DNA from: Trichodelitschia bisporula
Taxonomy: Eukaryota; Ascomycota; Dothideomycetes; Phaeotrichales; Phaeotrichaceae
Reading direction: 5' to 3'
Length of the DNA stretch: 64,000 nucleotides
Assembly: GCA_010356995.1 (NCBI GenBank)
Contig: ML996699.1
Span: 651,697 to 715,696, forward strand
Shown here: piece after piece, positions 43,799 through 59,039 of the stretch
Layout of the letters: the number at the start of each line of letters is the position of its first letter
Numbering within the stretch: position 1 is the first letter of the stretch
Program-made: the position numbers and the translations under genes
The notes under the pieces: generated by a model
The model's input: only the letters and a program-made list of their open reading frames with translations
What the model was told of the DNA's origin: nothing
Databases searched by the model: none

Positions 43799-46361
43799 GG
43801 TACCTGTGGATGTCAACGGTGCAACGAGGATGAGGTGGGAAGGGGGACTGGACGTCAACGTACATCCGGCAGCCGGCTTCGCGGCTCACGTTCTGCGCTG
43901 CTAGTCCCCAATTCCAGCCCTTGTTCAAGCAACACAGTCGGTAATGCAGATATCCAGTATCCCACGCTCTTCCACTCCAGGCAAAGTCCAGTATTCGATT
44001 CCAGCGCAAAAGCGACAGACAGTCACACCTCGAGCTCTTCACGCCGTTTCAACCCCAACCACCGCCCCACACCACGTTTCCTTGCTCTTGACAACTCGGC
44101 TCCACTACACGCGGCCGGCGGGCCCGCTAAGCGTTAGCGGCGTGTGTGGTTGTGGGGGTTCGAGTAGCCGGGTCTGAAATGCGGCTCAGCGGAGGGACGA
44201 GAGTAAGGTTATCGTAACGTCGTGCGGCAGAGTGAGGGTAGCGAAGGGATGGATCGAAGTCCAACGTGCTTCAGCGAAAGGGAAAGTCGTCCCTCGCCGT
44301 CGATCGTCAACGCCGCCTGCGTAGCCCAGGCCAAATATATCCGACTCCCCGCGTCGGCTTACACGTACCTCGTCGTGTGCTCGCCCTGTTCTCTTCGTCG
44401 AATCGTACGAAGGACAATCGTCAAGATCGCGGTATCACAAACGATACTTCCAGCACCCTCGCCGCATGCGCAACCCTCTCTTTAGAGCAGAGCGCAACGC
44501 TTGCGTCTTACGTCTGACTTCTCCGCGTTCCTCTCCGCTGGTGGCGGATTGGGCGGCTGCTGGCGTGCTCCGTCCTATCCCGTGGCGTACGGGAGTGGAT
44601 AGGCGTGTCCCGAACCCGCTTGCGCCGCGCAGCTGGTTGGCTGGAATGGCGTGCAGAACTGCAGGGGCAGTCGCCTTGGAAAACGGGTCTTAGAGTCGAA
44701 GATCGTGCTTTCTCCCCAGCCTCGGGAATCGTGAATTTGAAGACAGAGAACAGCAATTGCAGCGTGAAGCTCAAGCCATCATCGCAAGTATTCACATAAC
44801 CTTACAAAATCTACCCACGAGTCACAAGGCAGCCAAGCCCCGTTGCCCCCAACTCCCACATCGCTCTGGCCCCCATCATTCCCACCCCGTGGACCGTGGC
44901 CCCCGGTTTCGAAATATAGTGCCCAATAACTGCACACTCTACCGCATGGCCTGGAGCTACGCCGCTCAGAATGCTAGTACTTTTGCTGTGAAGTGCTGTG
45001 GTATGTGAGCGTCTACATGCGGGGGGTCAGGATGAGGGAGGTGCTTGTTTCGTGGTGATGCTTTCCCCCTACAGATGATACTGCAACTGGGGACCCGCCT
45101 CCAATGCTCGAGAGTATGTAGTATCGTCGCTTGCTTGATGCTTGACCTTCGGGGAAGCAACCGCCGGCCTTTCGAATCCTCCCAAGGAAACGAGGCTTGA
45201 AAGGCTGTGTTGCAGATATCCATCAGATCCATCGGATCCAGAAGGTTGCCCACCAACCAGCCAACTGGCCTCAGCCTTCAAACAACAGTCAACCCAGGCG
45301 TCAACCTCTGCTGAAACACCACAACTCCCAAAAAAAAAACTATAGCCTCTCTTCTCGAATCCAACCCCCCAGCGCACATCCATTCCAGTCCCCCCCCCCC
45401 CCCTGCCTCACCTTTAAACACCACAACACGGAAAGCACTCAAAACGCACTCACAGGCCGCAATCCGCCATCAAATCATCCAATCAATAGACCACGCTCCA
45501 TTCAGTCTAACACCACTACATACCACCGTCGTAGCCGTAGCCACAACACCACTACTCAGAACTCATGATTTTTCGCCGCTTTGTTTGCTTGCCTTTGCCT
45601 CCTTGCTTATCCACCTGGCATTTGCTCCCTTCGCTCTCCCCATGCCGTTGCCGCGGCTGATATCAAACTGAACTTCCACACCAAAGGCCGCTCACGACCC
45701 CCAGAAGACACATCCATATGCACAATCCCTCCGCTTCAGAGCCCACAGTGCCCCCTCAATTGACACCAACAACACAAATCAATAGCCACCCCACGACCGA
45801 GGAGCAACCTCCCTCCCTCGCTGTCCCCGGAGACCTAAAGAATGCCAGTGAAGAAAACAAAAAGATTGGAGTAAGACGTCGTCCTCACTGCCTTCCCCTC
45901 CTCCCTCAGCGGGCGAAAGCAGCAGTTCCGTCCAACAGCGTCCGAGAAAGGTGGAAGATGGCGAAAGGAGACGCTAGATAGCAGTATAGCAGTAGTGGTG
46001 ATAGGTATCCTCTCGCGCAAGGTCCACCATCCGAGCTCGAGCGTCGAGTAAGTGTCGATAAGATGTCAAAGAGAAAAAAAAGGGACAGCGTGGTCGTAGT
46101 CATTAGTGGGCTTTCCGGCAACACAACCGAGTCCACTCAGCAAGAGCGAAAAGAAAAAAACGCCCCAAATGCGCCCAACCGCCAAACACGCCCCCAATGC
46201 TTTCCCGTCATATGCTTCCCAGACGGTGTTCTCGCACGCGCACGCTCGAGAAATGCAGACGCTCAAACAAGTGCCACAGCTCGCCTCGGATGCTTCGAAA
46301 AACCGCGATGCATTCAAGGAGATGATTAGGATGTGCCAACGTCACTGCCCTGCGCGCGGCA
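43799..46361. other. Gene-poor 2.6 kb interval
   Basis: It contains the P4-ATPase promoter and the 3' region of MUB1, both on the minus strand. Frames here are short, overlapping and without family likeness. A C homopolymer lies near 45390-45404 and an A-run near 45330. Confidence 0.4.
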
Positions 46362-48140
46362 CTATGGTTGCGCCGCTACGCACCAGTGCCGATGGTACAC
46401 CCATGCGCTCTTCTGGCACTCTTTGCTGCAGTACTTCGTCCGGCGGCACCGACGGCATTTGGCAAATTGCCGCGTGAACTCCTCCCACTTGCCGCACTGG
46501 TAGTATGCGCACTGGCGAATGCCTCCGCGCGCGTCATCCTTGCGGCATAGGTTACGCATGACAACGCCCGCCCAGTACTGCATGTCCGTCGTGTGATGCC
46601 GCACGGTAAACTTCTCCACCAGCGGGAAGATGTTGAAGTCGTCCGGTTGCAGGTACTCTTCTATCAACTCTTCGTCCATGGCGTCCCGGGCCGCTGCCTC
46701 TCCGTCCAGTAGTGCGATCTCTGATGCTGGAATCTTCAGCTTCGGCACAAGGTGCGAATGCTGAAAGTAGCTGCGGAGGTTGCAGTACTTGGAAACGTAT
46801 GCTAGCAGCTGTAGGCACATGAGCACGTCCTCGTCTCGGGGCATCGACGGAAGGCCACCCGTGGTCGCGCTGCGTTCCTGAATGTACCGCACATAAGGGT
46901 TGAGTTGTGGCTGGGGAGCGGTGAGGGTGATGTTTTGGATTGGAGAGATAGCAAGGTTGGTAGCGGGAGGTGCCGTGTTGGTGATACTGCTCTCAACCAC
47001 AGCCCGCGCCATTTCGAATGTGTCGTCCGCCTGTTCCGATGGGCGGGGCTCGAGCCGCATGGGAGATCCACCACCGTCGAGCATAGCATCGTCGCCCATG
47101 TCTTGCATATTGATGTCATTTTGCAGATCAATCAGGGGCTCGTTGTTGGCGACAGATGTGACGGCACTGGGGCCGGCTTCTTCTCCGGACCCCTCGTCAC
47201 TCGACGGAGTGGAATGCTGCTGCAGCAGCGACGGACGGCCAGGAAGCGTGGGCTGCAGATTGTGACCAGGCTGCAGTTGTACAGGGGCGAGGGGAGTTGT
47301 GGGTGAATCAGGTTGCATGAGTTCAGTCGGCAGTAAGGGGACCATGGACGGCAGGCGATCCGCAACGCGCACTGGCCGAATTCCGAATGTGTCTTGCGGC
47401 GCGTCTGTCGGCACCGACGTCAGCAGTGGTTGACCCAACGTTCGCGGTCCAGCTGGCGGCGCGCCTGGCGTTCGACTTTGCATTCGGTATACGTGGCTGT
47501 GGCGGTGGTGGTGGGTGTGCGCGAAAGTCGTCCGTTCCGGAGGCGAACTTAACGAGAAAGTTGGGATGTTGACCATGTTGTCGGCAGGGCTGTCGCGCTG
47601 GCCCATGTTCAGGGGAGAAGGTATTTCGATAGGCGGCGGTGCCTGACGTCGGATGCGGTTGTCGAGGCCTTGGCTAGCGAGAAGATCGTGAACGCGCGCC
47701 TTCGTTGATGATGGGTTCACCTTGCGCTTGAACTCGGCATCGGCCTTCTCTCGGCATCGATCGATGACCTTGATGTAGTTGTCGAGAATGGTCGCGATGA
47801 CAGGGACCATGTCGGCCTCCACGACGCGCGTTCGCACGACTTCGGAGCCACGTACGCCGATATTAACGACGCACTGAAACGCGAGATTCCACTTCCAGCA
47901 ATCCATGTTGTTCGTGCGCCGGCCCTCCTTGAGGATGCACACGAGACGCTCAACACCGCCATCGAGGGTTAAGATGTCGCGGATGCGGGCCGACGAGGCG
48001 GTGAGATATGCCAAGTTATTCAACGAGTTGATGAGTGGAAGTGTCGAAGTGCAATCGAGGGCGCGCCGGTCATATAGAGCCGTAGTGATCCCCACCGACG
48101 CCTTGTTTGCGTTTGGTATGCTAAAATTGACCTCCCTCAT
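46362..48140 (-). CDS. MUB1: MYND zinc-finger protein MUB1/SamB
   Basis: A partner of the ubiquitin ligase Ubr2 in yeast (turnover of Rpn4); its Aspergillus counterpart, samB, controls hyphal growth polarity and septation. A single exon of 592 residues, matching samB in length. The N-terminus MREVNFSIPNANKASVGITT and LINSLNNLAYLT are highly conserved. Residues 1-130 form an armadillo-like helical region. A long disordered Pro/Gln/Ser middle follows (about 150-400), then a second helical region. The C-terminal MYND finger (about 545-588) shows the expected Cys pairs: CAYYQCGKW, CRRCRRTKYCSKECQ, and a final HRHWC. Unlike most neighbours it has no intron. It is divergent from the CorA gene across a 2.7 kb interval. 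Confidence 0.95.
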   Translation of the reverse strand: MREVNFSIPNANKASVGITTALYDRRALDCTSTLPLINSLNNLAYLTASSARIRDILTLDGGVERLVCILKEGRRTNNMDCWKWNLAFQCVVNIGVRGSEVVRTRVVEADMVPVIATILDNYIKVIDRCREKADAEFKRKVNPSSTKARVHDLLASQGLDNRIRRQAPPPIEIPSPLNMGQRDSPADNMVNIPTFSLSSPPERTTFAHTHHHRHSHVYRMQSRTPGAPPAGPRTLGQPLLTSVPTDAPQDTFGIRPVRVADRLPSMVPLLPTELMQPDSPTTPLAPVQLQPGHNLQPTLPGRPSLLQQHSTPSSDEGSGEEAGPSAVTSVANNEPLIDLQNDINMQDMGDDAMLDGGGSPMRLEPRPSEQADDTFEMARAVVESSITNTAPPATNLAISPIQNITLTAPQPQLNPYVRYIQERSATTGGLPSMPRDEDVLMCLQLLAYVSKYCNLRSYFQHSHLVPKLKIPASEIALLDGEAAARDAMDEELIEEYLQPDDFNIFPLVEKFTVRHHTTDMQYWAGVVMRNLCRKDDARGGIRQCAYYQCGKWEEFTRQFAKCRRCRRTKYCSKECQKSAWVYHRHWCVAAQP

Positions 48141-50833
48141 GATGGCGGCGAGTTATGGTTGTCTCGGAGACATCAGCGCCGAACAGAGGCGGGGATGAGA
48201 AAATGACAAACCTACTCGAGGCGATTGTTGCCCAGGGGAGAGAACCAACCACCTTAAGGGACCCAAGTAGGCCGTCGCAGGAGAAGCGACCGGCCGGGCG
48301 AAGCGTCTGTCGTGGTACGGGAGGCGGGTGGTAAGGCGAGCTAGAGGCTCGGGGGTTCGATTCGGGGTGTGGGGGGAGGGAAGATTCTCAATCGACAGGC
48401 GACAGACGAACCGTAATCTTCTGCGCAGTTCGCATGCACAGTATGGGGGAGACTGGGATTCGGGGATGGGAAGAGAAGGCTCGATGCCGGGCGGGTGGAG
48501 CGTTGTCGGTACAGAGCGGTCGCAGGTATTGTTTGCTGCGGACAAGTTTGAGGGGGTGAGGCCCTTCGGGAACCTGCTGCACCTGCCTGGGACTGCGCGG
48601 GCAGCCCGTGTCTCTCTCTGTTCTCTTTTCCTTCTGGTCCCTCTCTCTCGCTTTTGCCACGAGTTTGCGTCGACGGAGAAGACGATGAACAACGGACTCG
48701 ACCACTCGACGATGATTATGAGTGGGAGCTCTCACGGGAGGAGGAGGAGGAGGAGGGTTTGGGGATGGATAGGGCTTGTTGGAGGTTGTGTGATGAAGAG
48801 AGGCGTTGTGGTGTTGCTGGCGATGACAGGAGTCGGACTGCAGGCAGAGGGACTGCAGACTTGCCGAGCAGCGGCTTGGGGACTTGGTGATTGGACTGTG
48901 CTGGGGCCTTGGGGGGAGGGGGCAGACTGGGGGTTTTCTGGGAGGGAGGGGGCGAGAGATTCTGGATGAAACCTCATGCGCAGCGATGGTGCAGGTCTTT
49001 TCTAATTTACCATCACAACGCCGCCCTCTAGTCTCTCAACGCCATCATCTGCACCAACTACAACTTGTTCGGCAGCTAGAATGCACAGTCTAGGATGCTA
49101 TATACAAAGATATTGTCTTTGTTTTGAGCCCAGTGCTTCTACCAACTTGACTCTTCTTGGCTCCCTTCCGCAATGCACTGAGCTGGCATACATCCGTACA
49201 GATAGAACTTGCTCCTTTTTTGCCCTCGTCTGCCTTCGCACGGCCTCATGCTCAAGGCTGGCGTTTTGGTGCCTGTTCACGCTGTGCTCACGGTACATAG
49301 GTACATGTCTTTACTAATATACGTTACTTACAGTCGTCTACAGTCGTCTACAGCCCTCTCTCGCCGCCTTTGAAATCCATCTTCACAGGGCAAAAACCGA
49401 TTCCCCCCCGCAGTCAGCCCACGTTCAGCCCATGTGCAGCCCAACAACCAGTCGCCACTCTCAACTGCCCCTAGTCGCCATGCGTCCCCAACTCCTCTGG
49501 GCAGCACTGTGCACGGCTCTTGATTCGAGCGGCAAGCGCCCTTTTGGCCAAAATTAGGCATAGAGGGACACGGCTTTGTTGTGGGATTGGCTACATTAGC
49601 TACATATATCTTGCCTACACGCCTATTGCTCGCGCTTCTCGCTTGAATATTTTTGCTGGCCCATTCACAGCGTTGCCTGCATTTGGTCCATTTAGGGGAG
49701 AATATTCGGGCACGCAATAGGTGCATATCGAACATGAAGCGTCGTGATGATATTCTCGTTCTTCACGGTCTATATGCTTCTGCGCCACCAACAACATAAT
49801 TTTGTCATCACCCTGCTTAGATAGACGCAGGAAGAACGACTACACTGATGGGTCGAGAAGCTGATGACAACGGCCGGGACAGCTCGACTCATGCCGAAGG
49901 CAAGTGCGAGTCTTGTTGGGTGTGTTCTTGTTTGGTATGCGTTAAAAACTTGTAAGCCTGCCTCCAAAGCTGTGCACTCTTACTGGCAGTCCATCTGTTG
50001 TGTGGACACAGTTGCCAACAAGAGACAGGCTATACCATTCGCACCTTGGGTTGCACCTTCTTCCAGTCCGAGATTTGGATGTCAACCCTAATGCGGCCAG
50101 CTGCCTGCCGAAGAAAGACGACTACCTGAGTGAAGGCTAGAGGGCGGGCCTGTGTAGGGCAAAGATACGGCTTGATGTTGTACAGCAATCATCGATACTT
50201 TCCGTCCATCAGGGTCTCAACCTCACGAGACGTTGGCCTTGAGTGGTGTAGGTAGTCGAGCATTCTGAGACATCGATTATACTTTGGCGATCGACTAATT
50301 TCGTCATGGGTAGAACATTGTTTCTGATGGGCGATGCCAGAGCTGGACCTTGGACGAAGATCAAAACACCAAGTTAGCAAATGTGGAAATATCCGAAGCG
50401 GAACAGTAAAAGAGCTCGGGAAGCTTTTGAGATCTGGTAGCACAGAAGAGCCCGCCCTTACACTGTGCCGCAGTGAATGCTGGCGAAGGTATCCGTACCG
50501 TACAAGTAGTTGGTGATGACATGCGGGAAGTCGTGCCGTGCCGTGCTTCCCCCGTTCCCGCTCTCCACATTTTCGCACGCGCCGAAGCTGAGGGCAGAAA
50601 CCACGTGACATGGCGCCCTATCAGCAGCCACAACGCCAGCCTCCCCCACCACGGCACTCGGTCCGAATCCGGACAAGCAAAAGGGTGAGAACGCGGTTCG
50701 AGCTCTCGGACCTCTTCCAATGCGCGTCTCATACGCACTTCTACAGCTCCAACGCCCTTTCCATGGACTCGTCCTGCCACGCTTCCCCCATCACGCCGTA
50801 GCGCGTCCCTTCAGCTACCCCGGCAGCCGCACA
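48141..50833. promoter_or_regulatory. Long divergent region between MUB1 and the CorA gene
   Basis: 2.7 kb with no supportable gene. The 48.3-48.9 kb part is open on the plus strand for 213 codons, but the translation looks random and it probably belongs to the MUB1 leader. Around 49.0-50.2 kb the DNA is AT-richer. Long leaders are common for fungal polarity genes. Confidence 0.4.
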
Positions 50834-52603
50834 ATGGCTACTTCACCACATATCCAGGCGCGGGACTTCGACGGCACCGCTCCTTCTGCGCCCGTGAGCG
50901 GGGCGTCTCCTCCGCCGCTTTCGATCGTTACCTCGCTTCCATCAATTCCTCCTAATCGGCCGTCTCTTGATGTGCCCTCTCCGCTGACGCGCCGCATAAC
51001 GCGGAGCAACACTGTGCGCAACTACCATGCGAACCCAGCCCATGGATGGGAGGAGCCCGGCGCTGAACCAGGAGTAGATACAGAAGCGGAGCGTCTGTCG
51101 CAATTCGACCACCTGAGGCAAGAGACGCAGGTTACCATTGTGGACTTTGCGCCTGGTCGAATGACCAAATATGAACTTGGCAATGTCGATCTCGGAGGGT
51201 TTCTGGCGCGGCCACGCGAGGCGTGGGTAAAGTCCCGGTGGATCAATGTTAATCGCCTGGACTGGAGTGTGATCAAAATGCTGGGGAACACGTACAAGCT
51301 GCATCGGCTGGCCATTGAGGATCTGATGAACACCAATGGCCGGACCAAGGTCGATTGGTACTCGGATCATGCCTTCAGTGAGTTGAACAGTGAAGGGGGC
51401 TTCGGTTTCCCGCTGCTAACCTCTCGCAGTTCTCCTCACACTTCAAAAGCTCATCCGCTTTAACCCCGAAGTCGACTCAGATAGCGACTCCGACACGTCG
51501 AGTCTCAAGCCAAAGTCCTACTTGCAGCGCCTATTCGGCAAGCACCAGCACCCTCGTGCGCCATCCATCGACAGCGAGAACGGCTCTCCCAAAATTCCCG
51601 CTATCAAAGCCCTCGATCTCAATCCGACGCCCAATTCCTCTTACCGCACCCTGCACCGCTACCGCGGTGGCGTCAATACGGAGAGAACGCTGTACATGGA
51701 GCGGAACTCAGGGCTTACACGTAAGAATTTGGCAGTGAGCGTAGAACAGGTATCTCTCTTCCTCACAGCTGACAACACCGTCATCGCCTTTTTTGAACAC
51801 TCAGCCGACGACATCGAGGGCCCGATTTTGCGCCGCTTGAGCTCGCCGGACACCATCCTGCGCCGCACAGCCGATGCGTCCATGCTGCTGCAGGCCATCA
51901 TCGATGCCATCATCGATCTCGCCCTGCCAGTGACTGCCGCCTACGAGGACATCATGGGCGACCTCGAACTTGATATCCTCACGGATCCAAGCATTGAGCA
52001 CTCCCGCGTTCTACACGTTCTCTCCTCTGAGCTTTCCTTGCTCCGAAACAACCTCCAGCCTATGGCCAACGTGGTGGCCGCACTGCGGGACCACGGGCGG
52101 CCCGGGCCGAGCGAAACGGGGCTGGTGGGGCGCGTGGCGACAGAAGTCAAGATCTCAGGAGCGACGCACACATACCTGGGCGACGTGGAGGACCACGTGC
52201 TGCAGATGATCCAAAACCTGGAGATCATGCGGCGAACAACCCAGGACATGGTCGACCTCATTTTCAACCAGATGGGGGCGTTTCAAAACGAGAGCATGAA
52301 GCAGCTCACGGCCGTCACGATCTTCTTCTTGCCGTTGACCTTCTTGACTGGTTACTTTGGCATGAATTTCGAGCACTTTGCTGCGATTCGCAATTCAGAT
52401 GCGTTTTTTTGGAAAATCACGATACCTGTAATGGTGATTACGGTTCTGGTTTTGATGTAGGTTCCGAATATTTCCCTGGGAGGAAGGAGAAGTCGCTAAC
52501 CTTGGCTAACAGGCGTCCGATGCTCTGGCGCACTCTCACGCGTACATACAATAAGGGCCAGATTCGGCATCGGGCACGGCGCGCTCGGGATAAGCAGGAG
52601 TAG
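50834..52603 (+). CDS. CorA-type magnesium transporter
   Basis: A Mg2+ channel of the CorA/ALR/MNR superfamily. Exons 50834-51377, 51430-52456 and 52513-52603 give 553 residues. The large cytosolic N-terminal domain includes the family blocks [27 protein letters not shown] and [14 protein letters not shown] mostly helical stalk follows, with [20 protein letters not shown] and [27 protein letters not shown] in separate parts. Membrane segment 1 ends in the diagnostic YFGMNF (Gly-Met-Asn at 492-494), the ion-selectivity loop. Segment 2 ([17 protein letters not shown]) spans the last splice junction. The short basic tail ([10 protein letters not shown]) is cytosolic. The phosphosite-like [10 protein letters not shown] stretch is a fungal insertion. 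The start is the ATG in ACAATGGC at 50834; an upstream in-frame ATG at 50720 has a poorer translation. Confidence 0.92.
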
Positions 52604-54203
52604 AAGGGCACGGGAAATGCTGGGAGACAGGATACCAATAGACGATATGATGATGTCATTCGGACGGACGGGCCGGAAGAAATAAGAATAATGTACGAAG
52701 CAGTAGATCTCACCCCGTCCCGATGCTTACCTCCGGTAATCCGTAGTCGAAGCTGTTGTGGGCCCGAGCCGGATCACGGGTAGCAACTCATCTTGGCCCC
52801 GGATCTTGGACAAGCCGTCCGATTTTGTCATCCACACCAAACAAGGGTACGGTCAATGTAAGCAACGCCTCCAAAAGCCATCCGCTTTTTTTCTTCTTCC
52901 AATCGTCATGCAAGCGCGCGTCGTGCGTTTAAGGCCGCCACCCCAGTCGGCGAGTTCAGATCCGCCGGCGCTATTCCGCCGAGAAAGTAATCAAGCGGCG
53001 GCGCGTGCACGCCCAAATCTTCCATCAACGAGTCACAGCGCGCCTCGCTCTGCCCTCACAAAAACTGCCGTTTCTAACCAGCCATCCCATTCATCACCGA
53101 TTACCCGCGCGATATCCAACGCACAGCGCAAACATTTACCAGCCACACCTCCTCCCCCCTCCCCCCTCCCGGCTCTCCTGCAAACACTCGGACCGACCTC
53201 GCGCCCCTACTTTCCCATCCTGGGAGCCCTGTCGAGCCCTACCACCCGGTCGTCGATGAAGAACGGGGTCCAAGCCTGGTAAGCTTTGCCCCGCGCATGC
53301 TGATTGGATGGCGATTCGTGATTGTGCCGGCCCGGATGGGGGCGGATGTGTTTTGGTGGGCTTGGCGGGCTTGGCTGGAGGGGTTGGTCGCGTGCTAGTT
53401 TGTGGATCGAGATGGGAGTTGATGGGGACGGAGAGTGATGGGGATTGAGAGATTGAGTGGCGTGGAGCGCGGGGAAGAGATGGGGGCAAACAGGTTCGAG
53501 GGATGAGTACGGATAGCGAAGTTGGAAATGCGGTGCCCGGCTGTGATGCGGCTCGATGCAGAAGCTTCGCACGTGGACAGGGGAGGTGTTTCCTCCGCTC
53601 TCCGGGCCGGAAGTGACATCAGATGCAGTATTGCCATTCGGAGCCGACTGGTGTTTCGAGTGGCTGATTCGTGTCTGCTTCGGGGAAGATAAGCGACTTA
53701 ACAAGCACTCCGTCGCCAGGAAGATGGAGCAAGAGACAGGTGCATCTCTCGGCAAATGGACATCCTAACTGGCAGTGGGATAGTGGCATGAGTCCGACCG
53801 CCCCGTCCTGCTTGCTGGCAAGCTTAGTGCCTGCCTTGCTAAGCTGCCAGGCCGGCAGTGGTTGGCACGCACCCTAATACCGTCGTGGGATCCACTCCCA
53901 TTTCCCATTTCCCTTTTGCCTGTCCTTTTTTCCTGTTTATCTTGTGTTGCTTGACCCCGTCCTGTTGCAGCATCTCTTGTTGGTATCTTCTGGTACCTAT
54001 CTTTTCTTGCGGCAGAGGAGATCGTGTGTGTGTGCACGGTAGTCGGAGTGTACCTCATCCTACCTCGCTTCCTCGCCTTGCCGTCGACGTCCACCGCACG
54101 ACTCGCTCATTACTCGGAACTCATACGCAGGACAAGAACACGCCGTAACCCCGCCGTCCCCGATCCGCTCCCGCCCGCCTCCTTCCATCCTTCATCCTTC
54201 AAG
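52604..54203. other. Intergenic region, no gene seen
   Basis: 1.6 kb between two plus-strand genes. Reverse-strand frames at 53.2-53.8 kb are Pro/Ser/His-rich and lack family likeness. The final 300 bases are T/C-rich and likely form the leader of the gene at 54204. Confidence 0.35.
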
Positions 54204-55662
54204 ATGACTCTCGGCGCTGTCCTAGAACCGGGCCTCGTCGTCTCCCTCCTCGCAACCGGCGTCCTCCTCAACCGTCGCCGCGCCCCGATCCCCCGCCGTC
54301 CCAACCCAGACGAGGAGGATCCGTCCCCCCCAGGCACACCGGGCTCCGATGCCCCCCTCCTCGATTCGCTCCCATGGGGCAAGGACGAAGCTCCGTCCAC
54401 AGCGTCGATCTCAAGGACCGAGATCGCGAACAAGAGGCGCGAGGGATGGCGTCCGCGGACACTGAAGGCGGGGCCGTGGCGGCGAACCGTGTGGACGCCG
54501 GATACGGCCGTATATAAGAACCGGTGGTTCAGCCGCGTTGTTGCGCAGTTTCCGTTCCTAGTGGAGGTGCGTCCGAGGAGATAATAAGCCAGGGGCCTCT
54601 GCTAATTCCCTACCAGGCACTATACTGGGCCTTGCTATACTGGGTAAGCCTTTCTCTTGCGGGGCAGCTGCGGCTCGGACCCCACTCCGCCCTTGCATAT
54701 CGACTAACACCCCCCAGGTCTACCAACTCGGCCGCGCCTTCACCGCCGTAACCCTCCTCCAAAGCACCGTCTCCGTCGCCCGCCGGCACGCCCTGCAAGT
54801 CATCCGCACCGAGCGCGCGCTGCACATCTTCTGGGAGCTCGACATCCAAGCCTGGTTCCTCGCCCGGCCATCCCTGCTCAAAATCATCAACAACATCTAC
54901 TCCTTCGTGCACATCCCCGGCACAATCGCCTTCCTCGTCTGGCTCTACTGGTACACCGACGCAGCGCCGCACCTGCGCACCCGCTCGCGCAACAGCAAGC
55001 CGGGCGAGCGCAGCTCCCCAGCCCGGTCCCCGACCCGCGCCCTCGCCGACCAGGCCATCTACCACGCGCGCCGCCGCACAATGGCCATGTGCAACCTGCT
55101 CGCCTTTGTCGTGTTCACGCTATGGCCATGCATGCCACCGCGCCTCCTCTCCGACTCCACGCTCAAAGACGCCGACACGCCCGCCGGTCTCTCGGGCCAG
55201 GGCTTCGGATTCGTAGACACAGTCCACGGGAAGGGCAGCGTCGCGAGCGTCTGGACGCAGAACAAGTTCTGCAACCAGTATGCCGCGATGCCGTCGCTGC
55301 ATTTCGGGTATTCGCTGCTGATTGGCGCAAGTATAGCCACTGTGCCGGTGAGGGGCGCGGCGGGGGCGCCGGAGTGGGTGTTTAGTTTGCATGGCGTGCA
55401 GTACCGCCTTAGGGTACCCGGGTGGAATTGGAGGAGGCTGGGGTGTGTGGGCGTTGGTGTTTTGTATCCGCTTACGATTCTGGTTGCGATTGTGGCCACG
55501 GCGAATCATTTTTTGCTGGACGCGGTGGCGGGGGCGGGGGTGTGTGGGCTTGCGTGGTGGGGGAATGAGGGGATGGTGAATTTGAGGCCGGTTGAGGATT
55601 GGGCGCTGTGGTGCGTGGGGTTGCATTTTCCTGAGGGCGAGGATGAGAGGGAGGAGGTTTAG
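54204..55662 (+). CDS. AUR1/IPT1-like PAP2-superfamily membrane enzyme
   Basis: A multispan enzyme of the PAP2_3 (inositolphosphotransferase Aur1/Ipt1-type) group, probably acting on lipid phosphates or sphingolipid head groups in the endomembrane system. Exons 54204-54566, 54617-54643 and 54718-55662 give 444 residues. Exon 2 is only 27 bases (ALYWALLYW). A disordered stretch (about 28-75) follows the short N-terminal hydrophobic segment. The catalytic blocks are NQYAAMPSLHFGYSLL (active-site His in the PSxH motif) and ATANHFLLDAVAGA (His and Asp of the third motif). An upstream conserved block reads FWELDIQAWFLARPSLLKIINN. It lacks the length and C-terminal Golgi region of true AUR1, so this is likely a paralogue rather than IPC synthase itself. 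Confidence 0.87.
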
Positions 55663-58045
<2,383 letters not shown>

Positions 58046-59039
58046 GTCAATACAACGTGTGGGGAAGATGTTGGAGGCAGGAAGTGAGAATGGTGGGGAG
58101 AAGGGTTGTGCGTGGCGCATGTGTACTCCGTACGTTGCTAGCAACGCCGAGGTCGCTTAAAATCGTAACGAAGAAAGCCAATGATCCTCCACCATACCAC
58201 TTCAATTATATGCTCGTTTGAAGCTGAGAGTTGACTGTGTCACATTGTAGATGGCACGTATCGTGCCTTCACCATACCCCGATGGCCCGGTCTGTGGCTC
58301 AGCCTTGTTCAGCCTTGGCCCCAGCTGGCCGAGTCATGGACACTCCCGGCGCTGACATTCACGGCATCGGCAGTTTCCAAAGCCGATCGATCCAAAATCG
58401 GGATGAAGGGCGAGTGGAGCAGCCTAGAGGTGGAAAGTAAGAGGTCAACGCATGGGTGGTAGCTACCGAAAGCCCTTTTTAATATTCGGAATCCATCAAG
58501 TCCATGTGTCACAGGAGCCCCGTACCACGTATGGAATTTGTGTGCATGACGAAGATTCTTCACTTGAGGAGTATAACTACCACCCGGAGACCACAAATAA
58601 CAACACTCCACTCTGCCCTGCGGTAGAATGTCATACCTGGCATGCAAGTGTGGAGAAGTGAAAAGTGGAACAGATGATTGAGATGAACCGACGAAGACTT
58701 CTGGAGGGATAAATCTCGTCTAATGTACACAGGCAATGTTCATCAGTCGTAATGCCCCTACTGCAGAAAGGCATACAGACGCGGCCGCTCACTACCACCA
58801 AACCGACCCGCACGACCCCTACCGCCACGAATATCCCGCGTGTATGCAGTTGGGTGCGCGCTTCCTGACCCGGCCGCCGCCGAACCTGGCCACTGAGATA
58901 GTCCTTGACTAACTTCTTTACGTCTTTGGAACTATTGTCACCGGGAAGGATGGACAAATTGCTTGCGATGGAGTAGCAAACCTTGCTGAAGGCCAGTCGT
59001 GGTGGAGACCTACACTTCTAACTAGTTCGTTTCAAGCAC
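58046..59039. other. Intergenic region
   Basis: No intact gene. A reverse-strand frame at 58631-58957 might be a further eroded piece of the decayed gene to its right, but I cannot support that. Confidence 0.3.

Noticed and set aside
48290-48375. tRNA-like GGTTCGATTC sequence
   Set aside because: The T-arm-like string lacks a matching acceptor stem, D-arm or anticodon stem around it.
48328-48969. 213-codon plus-strand frame upstream of MUB1
   Set aside because: No family likeness, and its position fits the MUB1 5' leader and promoter.
53207-53755. 182-codon reverse frame rich in Pro, Ser and His
   Set aside because: Low-complexity chance frame with no start context or homology signal.
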